From Albugo candida (taxonomy: Eukaryota > Oomycota > Peronosporomycetes > Albuginales): a stretch of DNA of 64,000 nucleotides. Of this stretch, positions 1 to 10,638 are shown piece by piece. Both the position numbers and the translations under genes were made by a program. The DNA is taken from NCBI GenBank assembly GCA_040437565.1, contig JBDOQK010000019.1:1-64000 (forward strand), in the 5' to 3' direction. Numbering within the stretch: position 1 is the first letter of the stretch; every line of letters starts with the position of its first letter. The notes beneath the pieces are model-generated. The model saw only the letters and a list, made by a program, of their open reading frames with translations. It was not told the DNA's origin and ran no database searches.

Positions 1-809
1 ACAACTTCAATTGCCTCAGTTTGATAGTCGAGCGCTTCGTATACTAGAGGTATCAGGTGATCTCTAACGAAGCAAACTAGCATGGCAATGGCTATTTTTT
101 TACGCTTCGTGGTATCGTGCATATGTGGTACGTTATGAAGATGGGAGCTGCTATGGTCACAGACATTTAATACTACGGCCACAGAAAAAACTGCTACGGC
201 CACAGAGAATTGATTTAACCAATCACAGCTCACAAAATTGAATTGTTGCTAAGTATGCCAGCCAATCAGATCACTTGTATACTTTTATACACAAGCTCAT
301 TCACTAGATATCCGCGCAGGCACGGACATGGANNNNNNNNNNNNNNNNNNNNNNNNNNNNNNNNNNNNNNNNNNNNNNNNNNNNNNNNNNNNNNNNNNNN
401 NNNNNNNNNNNNNNNNNNNNNNNNNNNNNNNNTCTGTGGCCATAGCGGCTCCCTATGAAAATACCTTGGTGTTGTACTAATAGAGTGTAGGCTCTTCATC
501 CGATTGATAGCGTCAATATGTCATATAACGATTTCATCCTCTTTCAAATGGGCAATAATGACACGCACATCTTCCATTATAAACTCGTGCTCGTTCATGA
601 TCATACTTCCATAATCGTTCCTCTTTTTTACGTTGATCAATTGCGTATTTGAATGGTTTCTCGCTGTTTATAGTGATAGAATGGCAATTGCGACACAGAC
701 AATATCAGCAGCTTCGAGCTCTGCATACTGTATGCTCATAACTTCTAATGTGTTCGCACGTGCTTGTAACGGAGGATTGTGATACAGGGAATGAGAAACA
801 GTAAATCAC
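1..809. other. No gene recognised; contains assembly gap 333-432
   Basis: No convincing coding exon is visible on either strand. The 100-N gap at 333-432 is one of only two in the window whose flanks do not visibly repeat each other. A short motif close to ctacggccacaga occurs at about 152, 174 and 193, and again inverted immediately right of the gap (from 433). A small repeat may therefore have caused the contig break. Nothing else is supported. Confidence 0.5.
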
Positions 810-1493
810 TTACATAGCAATTTTTAGGTCAAAATATTCCTTCTCGATGTCAGACGCTTTCTTGGTCATAATCCCAACGCAGCCAGCTGCGTATATGTCT
901 CACTACGTAATAAAGTTGTTCCTATCCGCGTGAAAAATGTAATAACATGTACTTACTTCTCCAGCACTAGTGAATGCATCTTTGATGATATCTTTTGTCT
1001 GTATCGTAAATGACCAACTCTACGTCTTGCATAGGTAAAACTCGCTTGGTGTCTGTCCTTGAATGATGCTCGACAAGGTTCTTCAGCAGTGGGATCAATA
1101 AATGTCCACCTGATCCCGCATCTCCACGGTTAACTCGTCAGAGTACACAGCGCCTTTTCCCTGGTTGTCGGTTCCAGCAAGTAAGCAGAAAGCGTAATAA
1201 GGGAAGAACGACGTGAGTAGAGCGAGTTTATCAGAACTTGCGCCAGATCCTAAGCTGATAAGATCGCGTCTCGCGTGCATATACACTTGAAAATGGAGCT
1301 GTAGCATTCTACGCGATCGAATGACATCACATCGCGGGGACTGGTCAGCACGGAATTCGACTTCCAGTAATTTTCTTCCGTTACAATACAAAATACTGTA
1401 ACCCGAGCTAAGACGACGATCACCTGAGATGACGATGAAGTCTTGACCGGCAATATCTAATTCTGTTTTACGGCTAGAGGAGTATGGCTCCAA
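810..1493 (-). CDS. Proteasome subunit beta type-1 (beta-6)-like, strongly diverged or decaying
   Basis: Beta-6 is a non-catalytic subunit of the 20S proteasome core. Seen here: an EPYSSS start followed by IAGQDFIVISGDRRLSSGYSIL, which matches the family's N-terminal strand region. Further on are FFPYYAFCLLAGTDNQGKGAVYS, then in a second frame GSGGHLLIPLL, then KDAFTSAGE, and after a normal gtaagt-ag intron (about 909-955) RHIYAAG and a C-terminal KEYFDLKIAM ending at 810. The order and spacing fit beta-6, but the usual GGT near the start and the KLTDK stretch are missing. About seven residues are lost after GAVYS with a frame change that no GT-AG intron explains. A second frame change corresponds to a 25-nt gt...ag segment near 1018-1042. 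No ATG opens the gene: position 1493 is a TTG, and the frame stays open upstream to about 1720. It may be a pseudogene, a fast-evolving gene or mis-sequenced. Part of it is repeated after the gap at 2562. Confidence 0.55.
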
Positions 1494-3944
1494 CGATGAG
1501 CGCGGAGGAGTGTCGATGCTTGATGCAGCGTGCTTGGAATCACTTAATGTGTGATGTAAAGATGTAACTCTCTCCGTTGTGTGAGCTGATACTGATTTTA
1601 TGGTTTTGCGGTGATCCCTACTTATAACTACCCAAGGTACCGGTGCCCCTCGGTCGACTTTGTCTTGCTCTGGCTGACTTGGAACATATGAAATGCAAAG
1701 ATGATACTCAGTAAAGCATCTTTGTGGTCTCTAGTGGCTTGATAATATGGCATATACTCGCAAACTAATTCTTATGAAACAGTTGACCGATTAATCACTG
1801 GATACGCAAATCATTAAAAGTCGAAAGATAGAGACGAGTCGTGATTCATGGTTATAGGATATGGTTTATTTCAACGTGCGGGGAAAATATTCCGAACATG
1901 TCTGTGCATTGGTTTTGAAGCTGTGAGGAAAGGGACATGAATGGATGATGCAAACACATTTATGACGCAAAACGCGTAGCAAGCTGCAGGAGTATCTATG
2001 CGCACGATCTGAGTATATTATCTGGAAGGAAGTCATTCTGGCTGCGAGCTATGGCACTCGGATATACCATACAGAAGCGGCAAGAATCCGATGCAAACAT
2101 CTAGTCCTGATAAAGTGGAGATAGCAGCCATCGGGTATCGACTTGATCTAGTAGTACATTGCTCTCTGAACGCAGAAGTCATGTGGTTCGTGTCAGTGAC
2201 AGATGGTTATGTTGAAAAAGCGCGATTGATTTTTAGACAAGCATTCAGTGCCAATCCATGTAGCGAACCGATCTATTCCTTGTAAGTAAAACTTGATTGG
2301 GAAAATGACGAGATTGAGTTAGCTGAACCGCTTCTTGCTAAAGCCAGAGTACACGCACCTTAAACGCAAGTTGACATGAGATCCGTATTGGTTGCCTTGC
2401 TTAGCTTTCGCTCACCCTGAATATTCATACATGCCTAGATCCTTCTTTTGTTGCAAATATTCCTGCTTTCCTTTCAATTGGGATCATCAGTTCTATCTCA
2501 TTCCATGTCATTGGACCTCACCTCGAATTTCGTCAACATCAGTCGGGATTGGAAAATTCTTNNNNNNNNNNNNNNNNNNNNNNNNNNNNNNNNNNNNNNN
2601 NNNNNNNNNNNNNNNNNNNNNNNNNNNNNNNNNNNNNNNNNNNNNNNNNNNNNNNNNNNNNATATACACTTGAAAATGGAGCTGTAGCATTCTACGCGAT
2701 CGAATGACATCACATCGCGGGGACTGGTCAGCACGGAATTCGACTTCCAGTAATTTTCTTCCGTTACAATACAAAATACTGTAACCCGAGCTAAGACGAC
2801 GATCACCTGAGATGACGATGAAGTCTTGACCGGCAATATCTAATTCTGTTTTACGGCTAGAGGAGTATGGCTCCAACGATGAGCGCGGAGGAGTGTCGAT
2901 GCTTGATGCAGCGTGCTTGGAATCACTTAATGTGTGATGTAAAGATGTAACTCTCTCCGTTGTGTGAGCTGATACTGATTTTATGGTTTTGCGGTGATCC
3001 CTACTTATAACTACCCAAGGTACCGGTGCCCCTCGGTCGACTTTGTCTTGCTCTGGCTGACTTGGAACATATGAAATGCAAAGATGATACTCAGTAAAGC
3101 ATCTTTGTGGTCTCTAGTGGCTTGATAATATGGCATATACTCGCAAACTAATTCTTATGAAACAGTTGACCGATTAATCACTGGATACGCAAATCATTAA
3201 AAGTCGAAAGATAGAGACGAGTCGTGATTCATGGTTATAGGATATGGTTTATTTCAACGTGCGGGGAAAATATTCCGAACATGTCTGTGCATTGGTTTTG
3301 AAGCTGTGAGGAAAGGGACATGAATGGATGATGCAAACACATTTATGACGCAAAACGCGTAGCAAGCTGCAGGAGTATCTATGCGCACGATCTGAGTATA
3401 TTATCTGGAAGGAAGTCATTCTGGCTGCGAGCTATGGCACTCGGATATACCATACAGAAGCGGCAAGAATCCGATGCAAACATCTAGTCCTGATAAAGTG
3501 GAGATAGCAGCCATCGGGTATCGACTTGATCTAGTAGTACATTGCTCTCTGAACGCAGAAGTCATGTGGTTCGTGTCAGTGACAGATGGTTATGTTGAAA
3601 AAGCGCGATTGATTTTTAGACAAGCATTCAGTGCCAATCCATGTAGCGAACCGATCTATTCCTTGTAAGTAAAACTTGATTGGGAAAATGACGAGATTGA
3701 GTTAGCTGAACCGCTTCTTGCTAAAGCCAGAGTACACGCACCTTAAACGCAAGTTGACATGAGATCCGTATTGGTTGCCTTGCTTAGCTTTCGCTCACCC
3801 TGAATATTCATACATGCCTAGATCCTTCTTTTGTTGCAAATATTCCTGCTTTCCTTTCAATTGGGATCATCAGTTCTATCTCATTCCATGTCATTGGACC
3901 TCACCTCGAATTTCGTCAACATCAGTCGGGATTGGAAAATTCTT
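1279..3944. repeat. Contig overlap: 1279-2561 repeated as 2662-3944 across gap 2562-2661
   Basis: The 1283 bases left of the gap reappear immediately after it, offset by 1383. The copy starts exactly at the right contig edge and ends exactly at the base where the left contig stops. Small open frames inside it are identical in both copies. This is the signature of two overlapping contigs not merged. The proteasome-like 5' portion and a 64-aa open frame (2091-2285 and 3474-3668) are thus single-copy in the genome. Apart from the proteasome-like 5' part I recognise no gene in 1494-4062. Confidence 0.93.
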
Positions 3945-4062
3945 GATTTGTAAAGACTATATGCTCATCATGGGACTGTAGATTTTATTTTTACACCTTG
4001 ACGCAGTCTCACCATTTATGCAAAATCAAGGGGAAACTTCTGCCGTCTATATATACCTTACA

Positions 4063-4659
4063 CTATTGAAGAAGCCTAATGGAGTTAGCATCAGATGAAG
4101 AAGGTGCAATCATCCACTCAGCAACATCCTTCGATCCAACATATCCGCCGAGTAAAATTCTGGATGGGTGGGGTATACTGGGGTGCCTTGATATTGATGT
4201 GCTGACTTGATTACGAGATAGTGGACAAGAAACAAAGTGGGTGACCACAGGAAGCTTTCCACAAGAGGTCATACTCCAGTTTGGTAATTGTTCAACAATT
4301 TCGCGCATCAAGACTTGGACTTGCAACGGTACTATAATGTCCAAACCTTCCAGTATCTCGATCAAACTGTGCTCTCGACTTAGTGAAGCAGATGGCTGTT
4401 GAGGTTTGCAGTGGTACAATTCCCACCAAATGGGATCAGCTTTTTGACAAGAGTGCGTTTTACTGTGTCTCTTTCTATGGATTGAGAGTTCATTTGCGAT
4501 AGGATTGAATGAGCATGAAGGAAATGTACAGGTCGAGATTGAGATGGTCGCTGCAAAGGAGGTCACTTTTCTGAAGTTCCGAATAATATCAGGTTGGAGC
4601 GATTTTGCGAGTGTGAATCGTTTGAGTGTTGAAGGCTCAACTTCGAGACGGTGAGACAT
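4063..4659 (-). CDS. Unknown protein, 198 aa
   Basis: An ATG-initiated frame of 198 codons lies directly downstream of the RNase H2B gene on the same strand, 41 bases from its stop. I do not recognise a family. The product is rich in Ser, Ile and Pro, with a Cys/His-containing middle (around residues 38-85) and no clear membrane span or repeat. It could be a real short gene, the 3' exon of something larger, or a chance frame. Length and position favour a real gene only weakly. Confidence 0.35.
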   Translation of the reverse strand: MSHRLEVEPSTLKRFTLAKSLQPDIIRNFRKVTSFAATISISTCTFPSCSFNPIANELSIHRKRHSKTHSCQKADPIWWELYHCKPQQPSASLSREHSLIEILEGLDIIVPLQVQVLMREIVEQLPNWSMTSCGKLPVVTHFVSCPLSRNQVSTSISRHPSIPHPSRILLGGYVGSKDVAEWMIAPSSSDANSIRLLQ

Positions 4660-4700
4660 GAATCGCTATAAAGTGCTCTTGCAATATAGCTTCAGCTTAA

Positions 4701-5768
4701 TTAGTGAAAAAATGACTTGATAGACTTCATTCTACGTGATTGGGTTGCGTCTAACTTGAGTTTCTTTCTATTTTGTTGCCGGTTGCCTAGTTCAGACCGC
4801 TTCTCTTCGGATGATGCGTTTCGTTTACGAAAGTCGAAGCGACTCAACTCAAGTGATGGGTCTGAATCCGTGCACGACTTGTCCACAGAATCAAATGACT
4901 TTATGTCAAGGCTATACGCAACCTATCATCATGTGGAGAGATGCAAATAGTAGAGTTTTGACAAACCTGTAATTCGAGCATAATTCAGTGAACCATTCCG
5001 CATTGAGGTACTCCTCGAGTATTTGCACTGCTTCTCGAGTATATCTGATATCCTGTTTGTGTTCCGTATTTCTACTTGGTATCTGTCTATCAAAAGTGGT
5101 CACGTTAGAGTGAGTGTCTTTGTGTGTACAGTCCAAGCTCGCATCGGGATGATAGCCAAGTGCTTCATTCTGTTCTGAAATCGCGATAACATCGACCAAT
5201 CTTTCCACTTTGCGGGAAAGCCACAGCCGTATTTTGTCTTTGTTGGCTTTCACATGCAAATCGTAAAGGAGATAGTTGGCGGAAAGATAAGAACGATCGA
5301 TGTGGCAAATGCTCTCGATTGAATTCTCGTCAATCTCAGAGAGATCGAACCACCATCGATGAGATGATAGTAGGTCACCTAGGCACTTTGATTTGTTTGA
5401 AGATGCTGATAGTTTGCTCAGCAATACATACAAGGGGTCCATTGGTGTCATTAGGATAGTGCGTCCATCTGTCAAGAAGAACAAGAGAATTATCACTCAA
5501 GGCATGGTAAGAACATTGATGACAATCTACCTTTCACGACCTGATTACCCACGAACCAACTCCGATTACCTTTCTTGCCAACGCGCTGCAACTCGTGCAA
5601 TACTTTTCGATGATTTATGGCCAATATTCGCTGTTTAGATACGATGGCATCATCAACCGGCCAACTTGTGAGCGTGAAAAAAGGTTTTTCACACGCATTT
5701 GCTTGAAATCTCTCCAAGTTTTGTTGCTCATCGCCAGCGTCTGTCATCAAGAAAACATGCTTAGTCAT
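4701..5768 (-). CDS. RNASEH2B: Ribonuclease H2 subunit B
   Basis: This is the accessory subunit of the trimeric RNase H2, which removes ribonucleotides and RNA-DNA hybrids from nuclear DNA. Three exons (5531-5768, 4967-5468, 4701-4911) separated by 62- and 55-nt introns give 316 aa. Landmarks match the family in order: an N-terminal triple-barrel strand VFLM, the RSWFVG motif near residue 70, DGRTILMTPMDPLYVLL (the family's MATPVDPLF region), LYDLHVKANKDKIRLWLSRKV (helical part) and a basic tail. The C-terminus, MKSIKSFFH, is a PIP-box-like PCNA-binding motif comparable to the human end MKSIDTFFG. The start ATG opens directly on the conserved strand. The catalytic subunit is not in this window. 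The gene lies 385 bases head-to-head from LRRC56. Confidence 0.9.
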
Positions 5769-6153
5769 TGCCTGCGTATGATGATCGTTTTGGCGGGAAC
5801 TTTAAACAAATGACAGAGTAGAATATGGTAAAAAACAAGCTAAATCATTTGTTAATCTCTCAAAATATGAGAACCTGATTGAATGCGAAGAAATTATGAT
5901 ATGACGAAAAGCATCGCACCGATACAATGGGAGTGCAGCAATGAGACATGCAAAGTGATCGATCGCTCGGAGCTGGAAGAAATTTCTCATCGTGATGTGT
6001 TGCCGCACTTCACACTACAAACTATTTGAAGATTTCGATATTGGCTCATAATAGATCAAGTGTATTTATAAATCGAGCAGGTTTTCGTACACTGTTGCTA
6101 TCGTCGATTTTTCACGCGAATACTTGATTGCATCACACTTCTAAGTCTTCCGC

Positions 6154-8466
6154 ATGATCCACGGCGACCAAGATATCGATGCTAATGCACATTTTGTAAT
6201 AGATTCAGTACCTGAAATGATAAGTATTGGTACTTCTCATCCCTCATTAAGTCATGTGCGCTCTCCAGCCTCCAAAGCAAGACTTCGTATCAGAACATTA
6301 CCACGAGAATGTAATCCTACGCCGCAGCCTTTGAAACTGACCACATGGAATTCTGGATCTAAAAAGGCACCTTCTGCTCAACACGCTGCATTTTCCCCGA
6401 AAACGAGCAATAATTTTGCGGAGTTAGAACTAAGTTACAAAGCAGACCCGTTTGACGATCTGACTGAGACCAAAATGGTAAACCAATCGTACGGATTCGG
6501 ATTGCCGGGGCGGATCGAGCTGACGTTTATATGAATTAGAGAACCTTGTGTAAAGTGCAAGATTTGGAAGATGTTACATGTTGCACAATTTCAATTGATT
6601 CTCGGAAGCAGTCGACGGAACTGATAGGCCAATTTCTACCGTCCTTACAGCGACTGCAGTTCTGTCAAAGTTTTATTGTCAGTTTCAGAGATCTTGGGAC
6701 TTCACTCCGAGCTTTGAAAATTTTGGATGCACGTGAATGTGGAATCAAGCATCTGGATGGCATCAGTGCACTTGTTAACTTGGAAGAGCTATACTTGTCA
6801 TACAATGAAATCTCCGAGATTGATTACCGTATCACACACGATCAATTACGCCTGTTAGGTATGTTAAACACTTATTCACTCACTCTCTTGTTCACCAGAC
6901 TGGTGTTTGTCAACTGTTTGCAGATCTGGAAGGAAATCAAATTGCAGATGAAAATCAGGTGCAACATCTCGGTACGGAGTCTACTTAATCTTGCCGTTTG
7001 TCACTTTTAACTGATTTCTTAAACTTCCTTCGGATCTAGCATTTTGTGCACGTTTAAGAGAGGTTCACTTGCGGAAGAATCCCCTGAGTGAATCAAGTCA
7101 CTATCGCCAGCTTATCGCGACCATGCTACCGCAAGTAAAAATTTTGGATGGGATTCCCTTAACAGAAGTTGGGCATTACAGCTTGTGCACCGACACAAGT
7201 GATGAAGGTTCTGGTCAGCGAGATCATGGACAGAAGAAATTGACAATACTTGCGTCGTATGAAACTCGAAATGGTCGAGATGAAGTGTCAAAAAAAAAAC
7301 GCGAAGAAGTAGCTACCAACTACGGAAGCACTCTGACCCACGGGACCGATATTGTCTTTGCTGGGAATCCTACGAATGCGTTGCGTCGTCACAGGAATGA
7401 AATTGAAACAGATCACGCATCGAAGCACGGCGTAGACGACAGTATTACACCAACAGTACATTCTCCTGGAGCACTAATCAATCAAAAGCTACAAAACCTC
7501 GGCCAAGGTGGAGATTATTTTAGTTTTATCAATAGGAGGGAATCCATAACGGATACATTGGATCGTGCCAATGAGTTTGGAAAAGAGAATTCAGAAAAAA
7601 GTTTGGTCATGGACCCCCAAATGCGGCATCCGCAGGTCTCACAGAAAAATAACAAAGATGCAAACGTGCCAATGACAGATAAGACAGTCAACTATTTGGT
7701 GGGTAATAATACGAAAGAACTGGGAAGTCTTGGATTAGGTGTTGACGATGCTGCTCAAGTATTACCAAAGCTTCATCGAAATTTCTCATTCGGACAGTTG
7801 ATGCAGGGTAAAAAATCACCATCACTAGAGTCGGGCAAAATCGTTCACACAATCGATTGCAAAAGTGAGTCCACAGCCTTAAAGTTAGGCATCACTGCGC
7901 TGTCACTGCATGAGATGTATTCTTCTCTCAAAGGGTACAGAAGCGAAGCGTCAGGGTCACATCTACGAGCTGCGCGGAACGGGACAAAGACATCACAGGA
8001 TTCAAGCGCAGAAGACGAAGACAGTGATCAAGAAGATATTATTACTAATCGGACAGCGTACCCAGGAAAAGTGTCTTCGAAACCAATGTTCAACATATTC
8101 CATGGCTTGCGAGCTATCGATCACTGGAACGAACAATTTGAGCAAGGAAGTCCGAAACGTATTTCTCAGAATTCTTTTGATTCAGCGACGTCTTTCAAGT
8201 CTATCAGCAAGCACGATGGCCATCATATTGAGCATGTTGGGCCCGCAAACTTTGAATCGGATGAGGATTTAGTGGCTATTATTCGAGGTGAGTGTACGCT
8301 TGAGATTGATCTCAAGACCCGTGAGGGATTTCGGCGCTATTTTAAAGGGATGAACGCAACGCGTCTACAAGACATTTTGAAGAGAGCTTTCTCGGATGAC
8401 ACCAAAGTATCTCGTCGCTTATCACTCATGAAAGGATACTTGCGTGATGATGCATCAACGAATTAG
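6154..8466 (+). CDS. LRRC56: Leucine-rich repeat protein LRRC56-like (flagellar)
   Basis: LRRC56 proteins act with intraflagellar transport in delivering or assembling outer dynein arms. Four exons (6154-6477, 6540-6858, 6924-6971, 7040-8466) with introns of 62, 65 and 68 nt give 705 aa. The conserved block spans residues about 115-265: LPSLQRLQF, LKILDARECGIKHLDGI, LEELYLSYNEISEID, LDLEGNQI, then REVHLRKNPLSESSHYRQLI and LPQVKILDGIPL. These correspond repeat by repeat to animal and algal LRRC56. The remaining 440 residues are polar, low in structure and unrecognised, as in other members. Its stop lies only 32 bases from the stop of ArgJ on the opposite strand. A flagellar gene of this type implies motile zoospores. 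Confidence 0.85.
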
Positions 8467-8498
8467 AGTCAGCGCGCTGCTTCATTGCATTATTGATA

Positions 8499-10276
8499 TC
8501 AGGATCGGTAATCGGCATTGATAGCTACGTATTCATGAGTCAGGTCGCAACCAATTACACGTGCACGCTCATTTTCCAGGCCGAGGTCGATGTCGATCTA
8601 ATCATTCAACATTGGGTCAGCTTCCACATTAAGCTGTCAATACTCAAGCGTACCTCCACGAAATTGTCATGAGGAGGAAAATTGTGCGAAGTAACATCGA
8701 CTCCACCGCGTGTTGACTCTAATCATAGACGAATATTAGCATTTTGTTCAGCGTATCGAAATCTCGCGTACCAATCAATTGTGCTCTTTTCAAGTGTTTG
8801 ACCAAAAGACGCTCAATTTCGTGATTGAGCTTGAATTCTCCATTTTCGAATATGCGAACACCGCCCATGCTGATTTTCAACTTGTCGGATAGATCGATGC
8901 CGTGGTGATGTTTACCCATATACTTGCCGATTGCCATGACGAGACGGCCAACATTGGGATCGTTCCCTGCCACCGCGCATTTGAGCAGAGGCGAATTGAT
9001 GACTGATTTACCGACACCTTTTGCCATTTCCTCCGTTATAGCACCACGGACAACGACTTCTATGACATGATGGGCTCCTTCACCATTCCGCACGATATCT
9101 TCACAAAGACGACCACAGACTTCCTGTAAGCCTTGCTTGAACTCGTCGATATGAGTTTTATCAAATGGAATACGGTTAGATGAGACTATGGCAACTGTAT
9201 CAGACGTGCTTTGATCTGNNNNNNNNNNNNNNNNNNNNNNNNNNNNNNNNNNNNNNNNNNNNNNNNNNNNNNNNNNNNNNNNNNNNNNNNNNNNNNNNNN
9301 NNNNNNNNNNNNNNNNNNGAGTTTTATCAAATGGAATACGGTTAGATGAGACTATGGCAACTGTATCAGACGTGCTTTGATCTGTGTCGACACTCATTGC
9401 ATTGTACGTATCGTTCACAACGTCAATTAGCGCTTGTCTGATTATCTCGCGTGGGATGGCAATATCTAAGGGAAAATTACTCGAAACTAAAACCTAAACA
9501 GAGCTCAAATCATATTACCTGTCAATATGTATGACAGCATTGTCGCCATATCAGGCTCAACCATGCCCGCTCCTTTAGCGATGCCCACAATTCGTCCTCC
9601 ACATCGATCGACTGAGCGAATTTTTGGGTACAGATCTGAATGAATAATTACACTTGCATTTAATTACACGTGCAAAATGCGAGTATCAATTACCTGTTGT
9701 CATGATTCCTTTCGCAACTGGAAGAATGCACTCGGATTGCAAACTGTCAACGAGCAGCGGCATAGCTTCCACCATCGCATCGACTGGCAACCGCCAACCG
9801 ATCACACCCGTTGAACTGGGAAATATCATTCTTTCGCTCGGCAAGCATAGCTGCTTCGCGAGAGCGCTACATACTTGAGTCGAGTCATGGACGCCATGGG
9901 TGGCGCATACGTTCGAAATTTTGTTGTTTATAAGAATAGCACCTAGCAGGGGCTCCTTCACGCGTTGTCTTCCAAGGATGATAGGTGCCCCAGGAAAAGC
10001 ATTTTTAGTGAAGACAGCGCTAAATATTGATGTAGGCTCAATCGGTTTGATAAGACTCATTGTCATTGTCGCCGGAAGATGTGGTGCTTCCTGCGGCACG
10101 AAATCGAAGCTTGTTGAGCCAGCCGAGAAGCCCAGTGGCAAACGACTATGATGCGTTTTCAGATAGTCGAGGTACTCATATTTGGATTGGAAGGCAAAAG
10201 AAGGCGATGCCCAACCATAAAATAACTTTGTGTCAGTGGGACGAAATTTCCTTAAGCAGGATAGCGTTTGTATCAT
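8499..10276 (-). CDS. ArgJ: Arginine biosynthesis bifunctional protein ArgJ (ornithine acetyltransferase)
   Basis: ArgJ recycles the acetyl group from N-acetylornithine to glutamate and can also make N-acetylglutamate from acetyl-CoA. In eukaryotes it is usually mitochondrial. Five exons, allowing for the gap at 9219-9318, are 9694-10276, 9519-9635, 8772-9465 (interrupted), 8654-8718 and 8499-8597. Introns are 53-58 nt and the product is 463 aa. The self-cleavage region [17 protein letters not shown] is intact: Thr of ATM becomes the nucleophile after the chain is cut. [14 protein letters not shown] and the C-terminal [17 protein letters not shown] are all typical. The N-terminus ([13 protein letters not shown]) is suited to import but not a textbook presequence. 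The third exon carries 66 bases twice because of contig overlap, so an automatic translation would be broken. It is divergently arranged with the heat shock factor gene. Confidence 0.93.
9153..9384. repeat. Contig overlap: 9153-9218 repeated as 9319-9384
   Basis: Sixty-six bases inside the third ArgJ exon occur on both sides of the 100-N gap (offset 166), with copy ends coinciding with the contig edges. Removing one copy plus the gap restores a continuous ArgJ reading frame through the STSDTVAIV region. That supports an assembly artefact rather than a real duplication. Confidence 0.93.
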
Positions 10277-10638
10277 CGATTTAAATGGCAGTCAGGGATT
10301 CTGAGGTATTCATTTCAAGAGGACTTTATCATAATAGCTTTACCGTGTCAGTATAAAGAAAGCTTTTTTTGTAGGATAGACATCCTCTATCGCGGATCCA
10401 GATCCTTCTGTATAGTTTCTAGAGTAGTAGTATTTTTTACATGAATTTAGATAGGATTCGATCCGACCTATAGCTAGACGAGTATACAAAACAGTATGCA
10501 GCATGTCGGATGTGGCACCTGATCTGTCCTAAACCTGTTACATTCTATAAACGGAACCGTATAGTATAATCCAAGTGAATCATTTTTATTTGGTGGGAAC
10601 ACGATTTGCTAAAGAAAGAAACGATATTCTCGCGTGCA

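Noticed and set aside
10400-10430. Heat-shock element upstream of the HSF gene
   Set aside because: Only one imperfect TTCnnGAG pair; the 5-base phasing of further units is not met.
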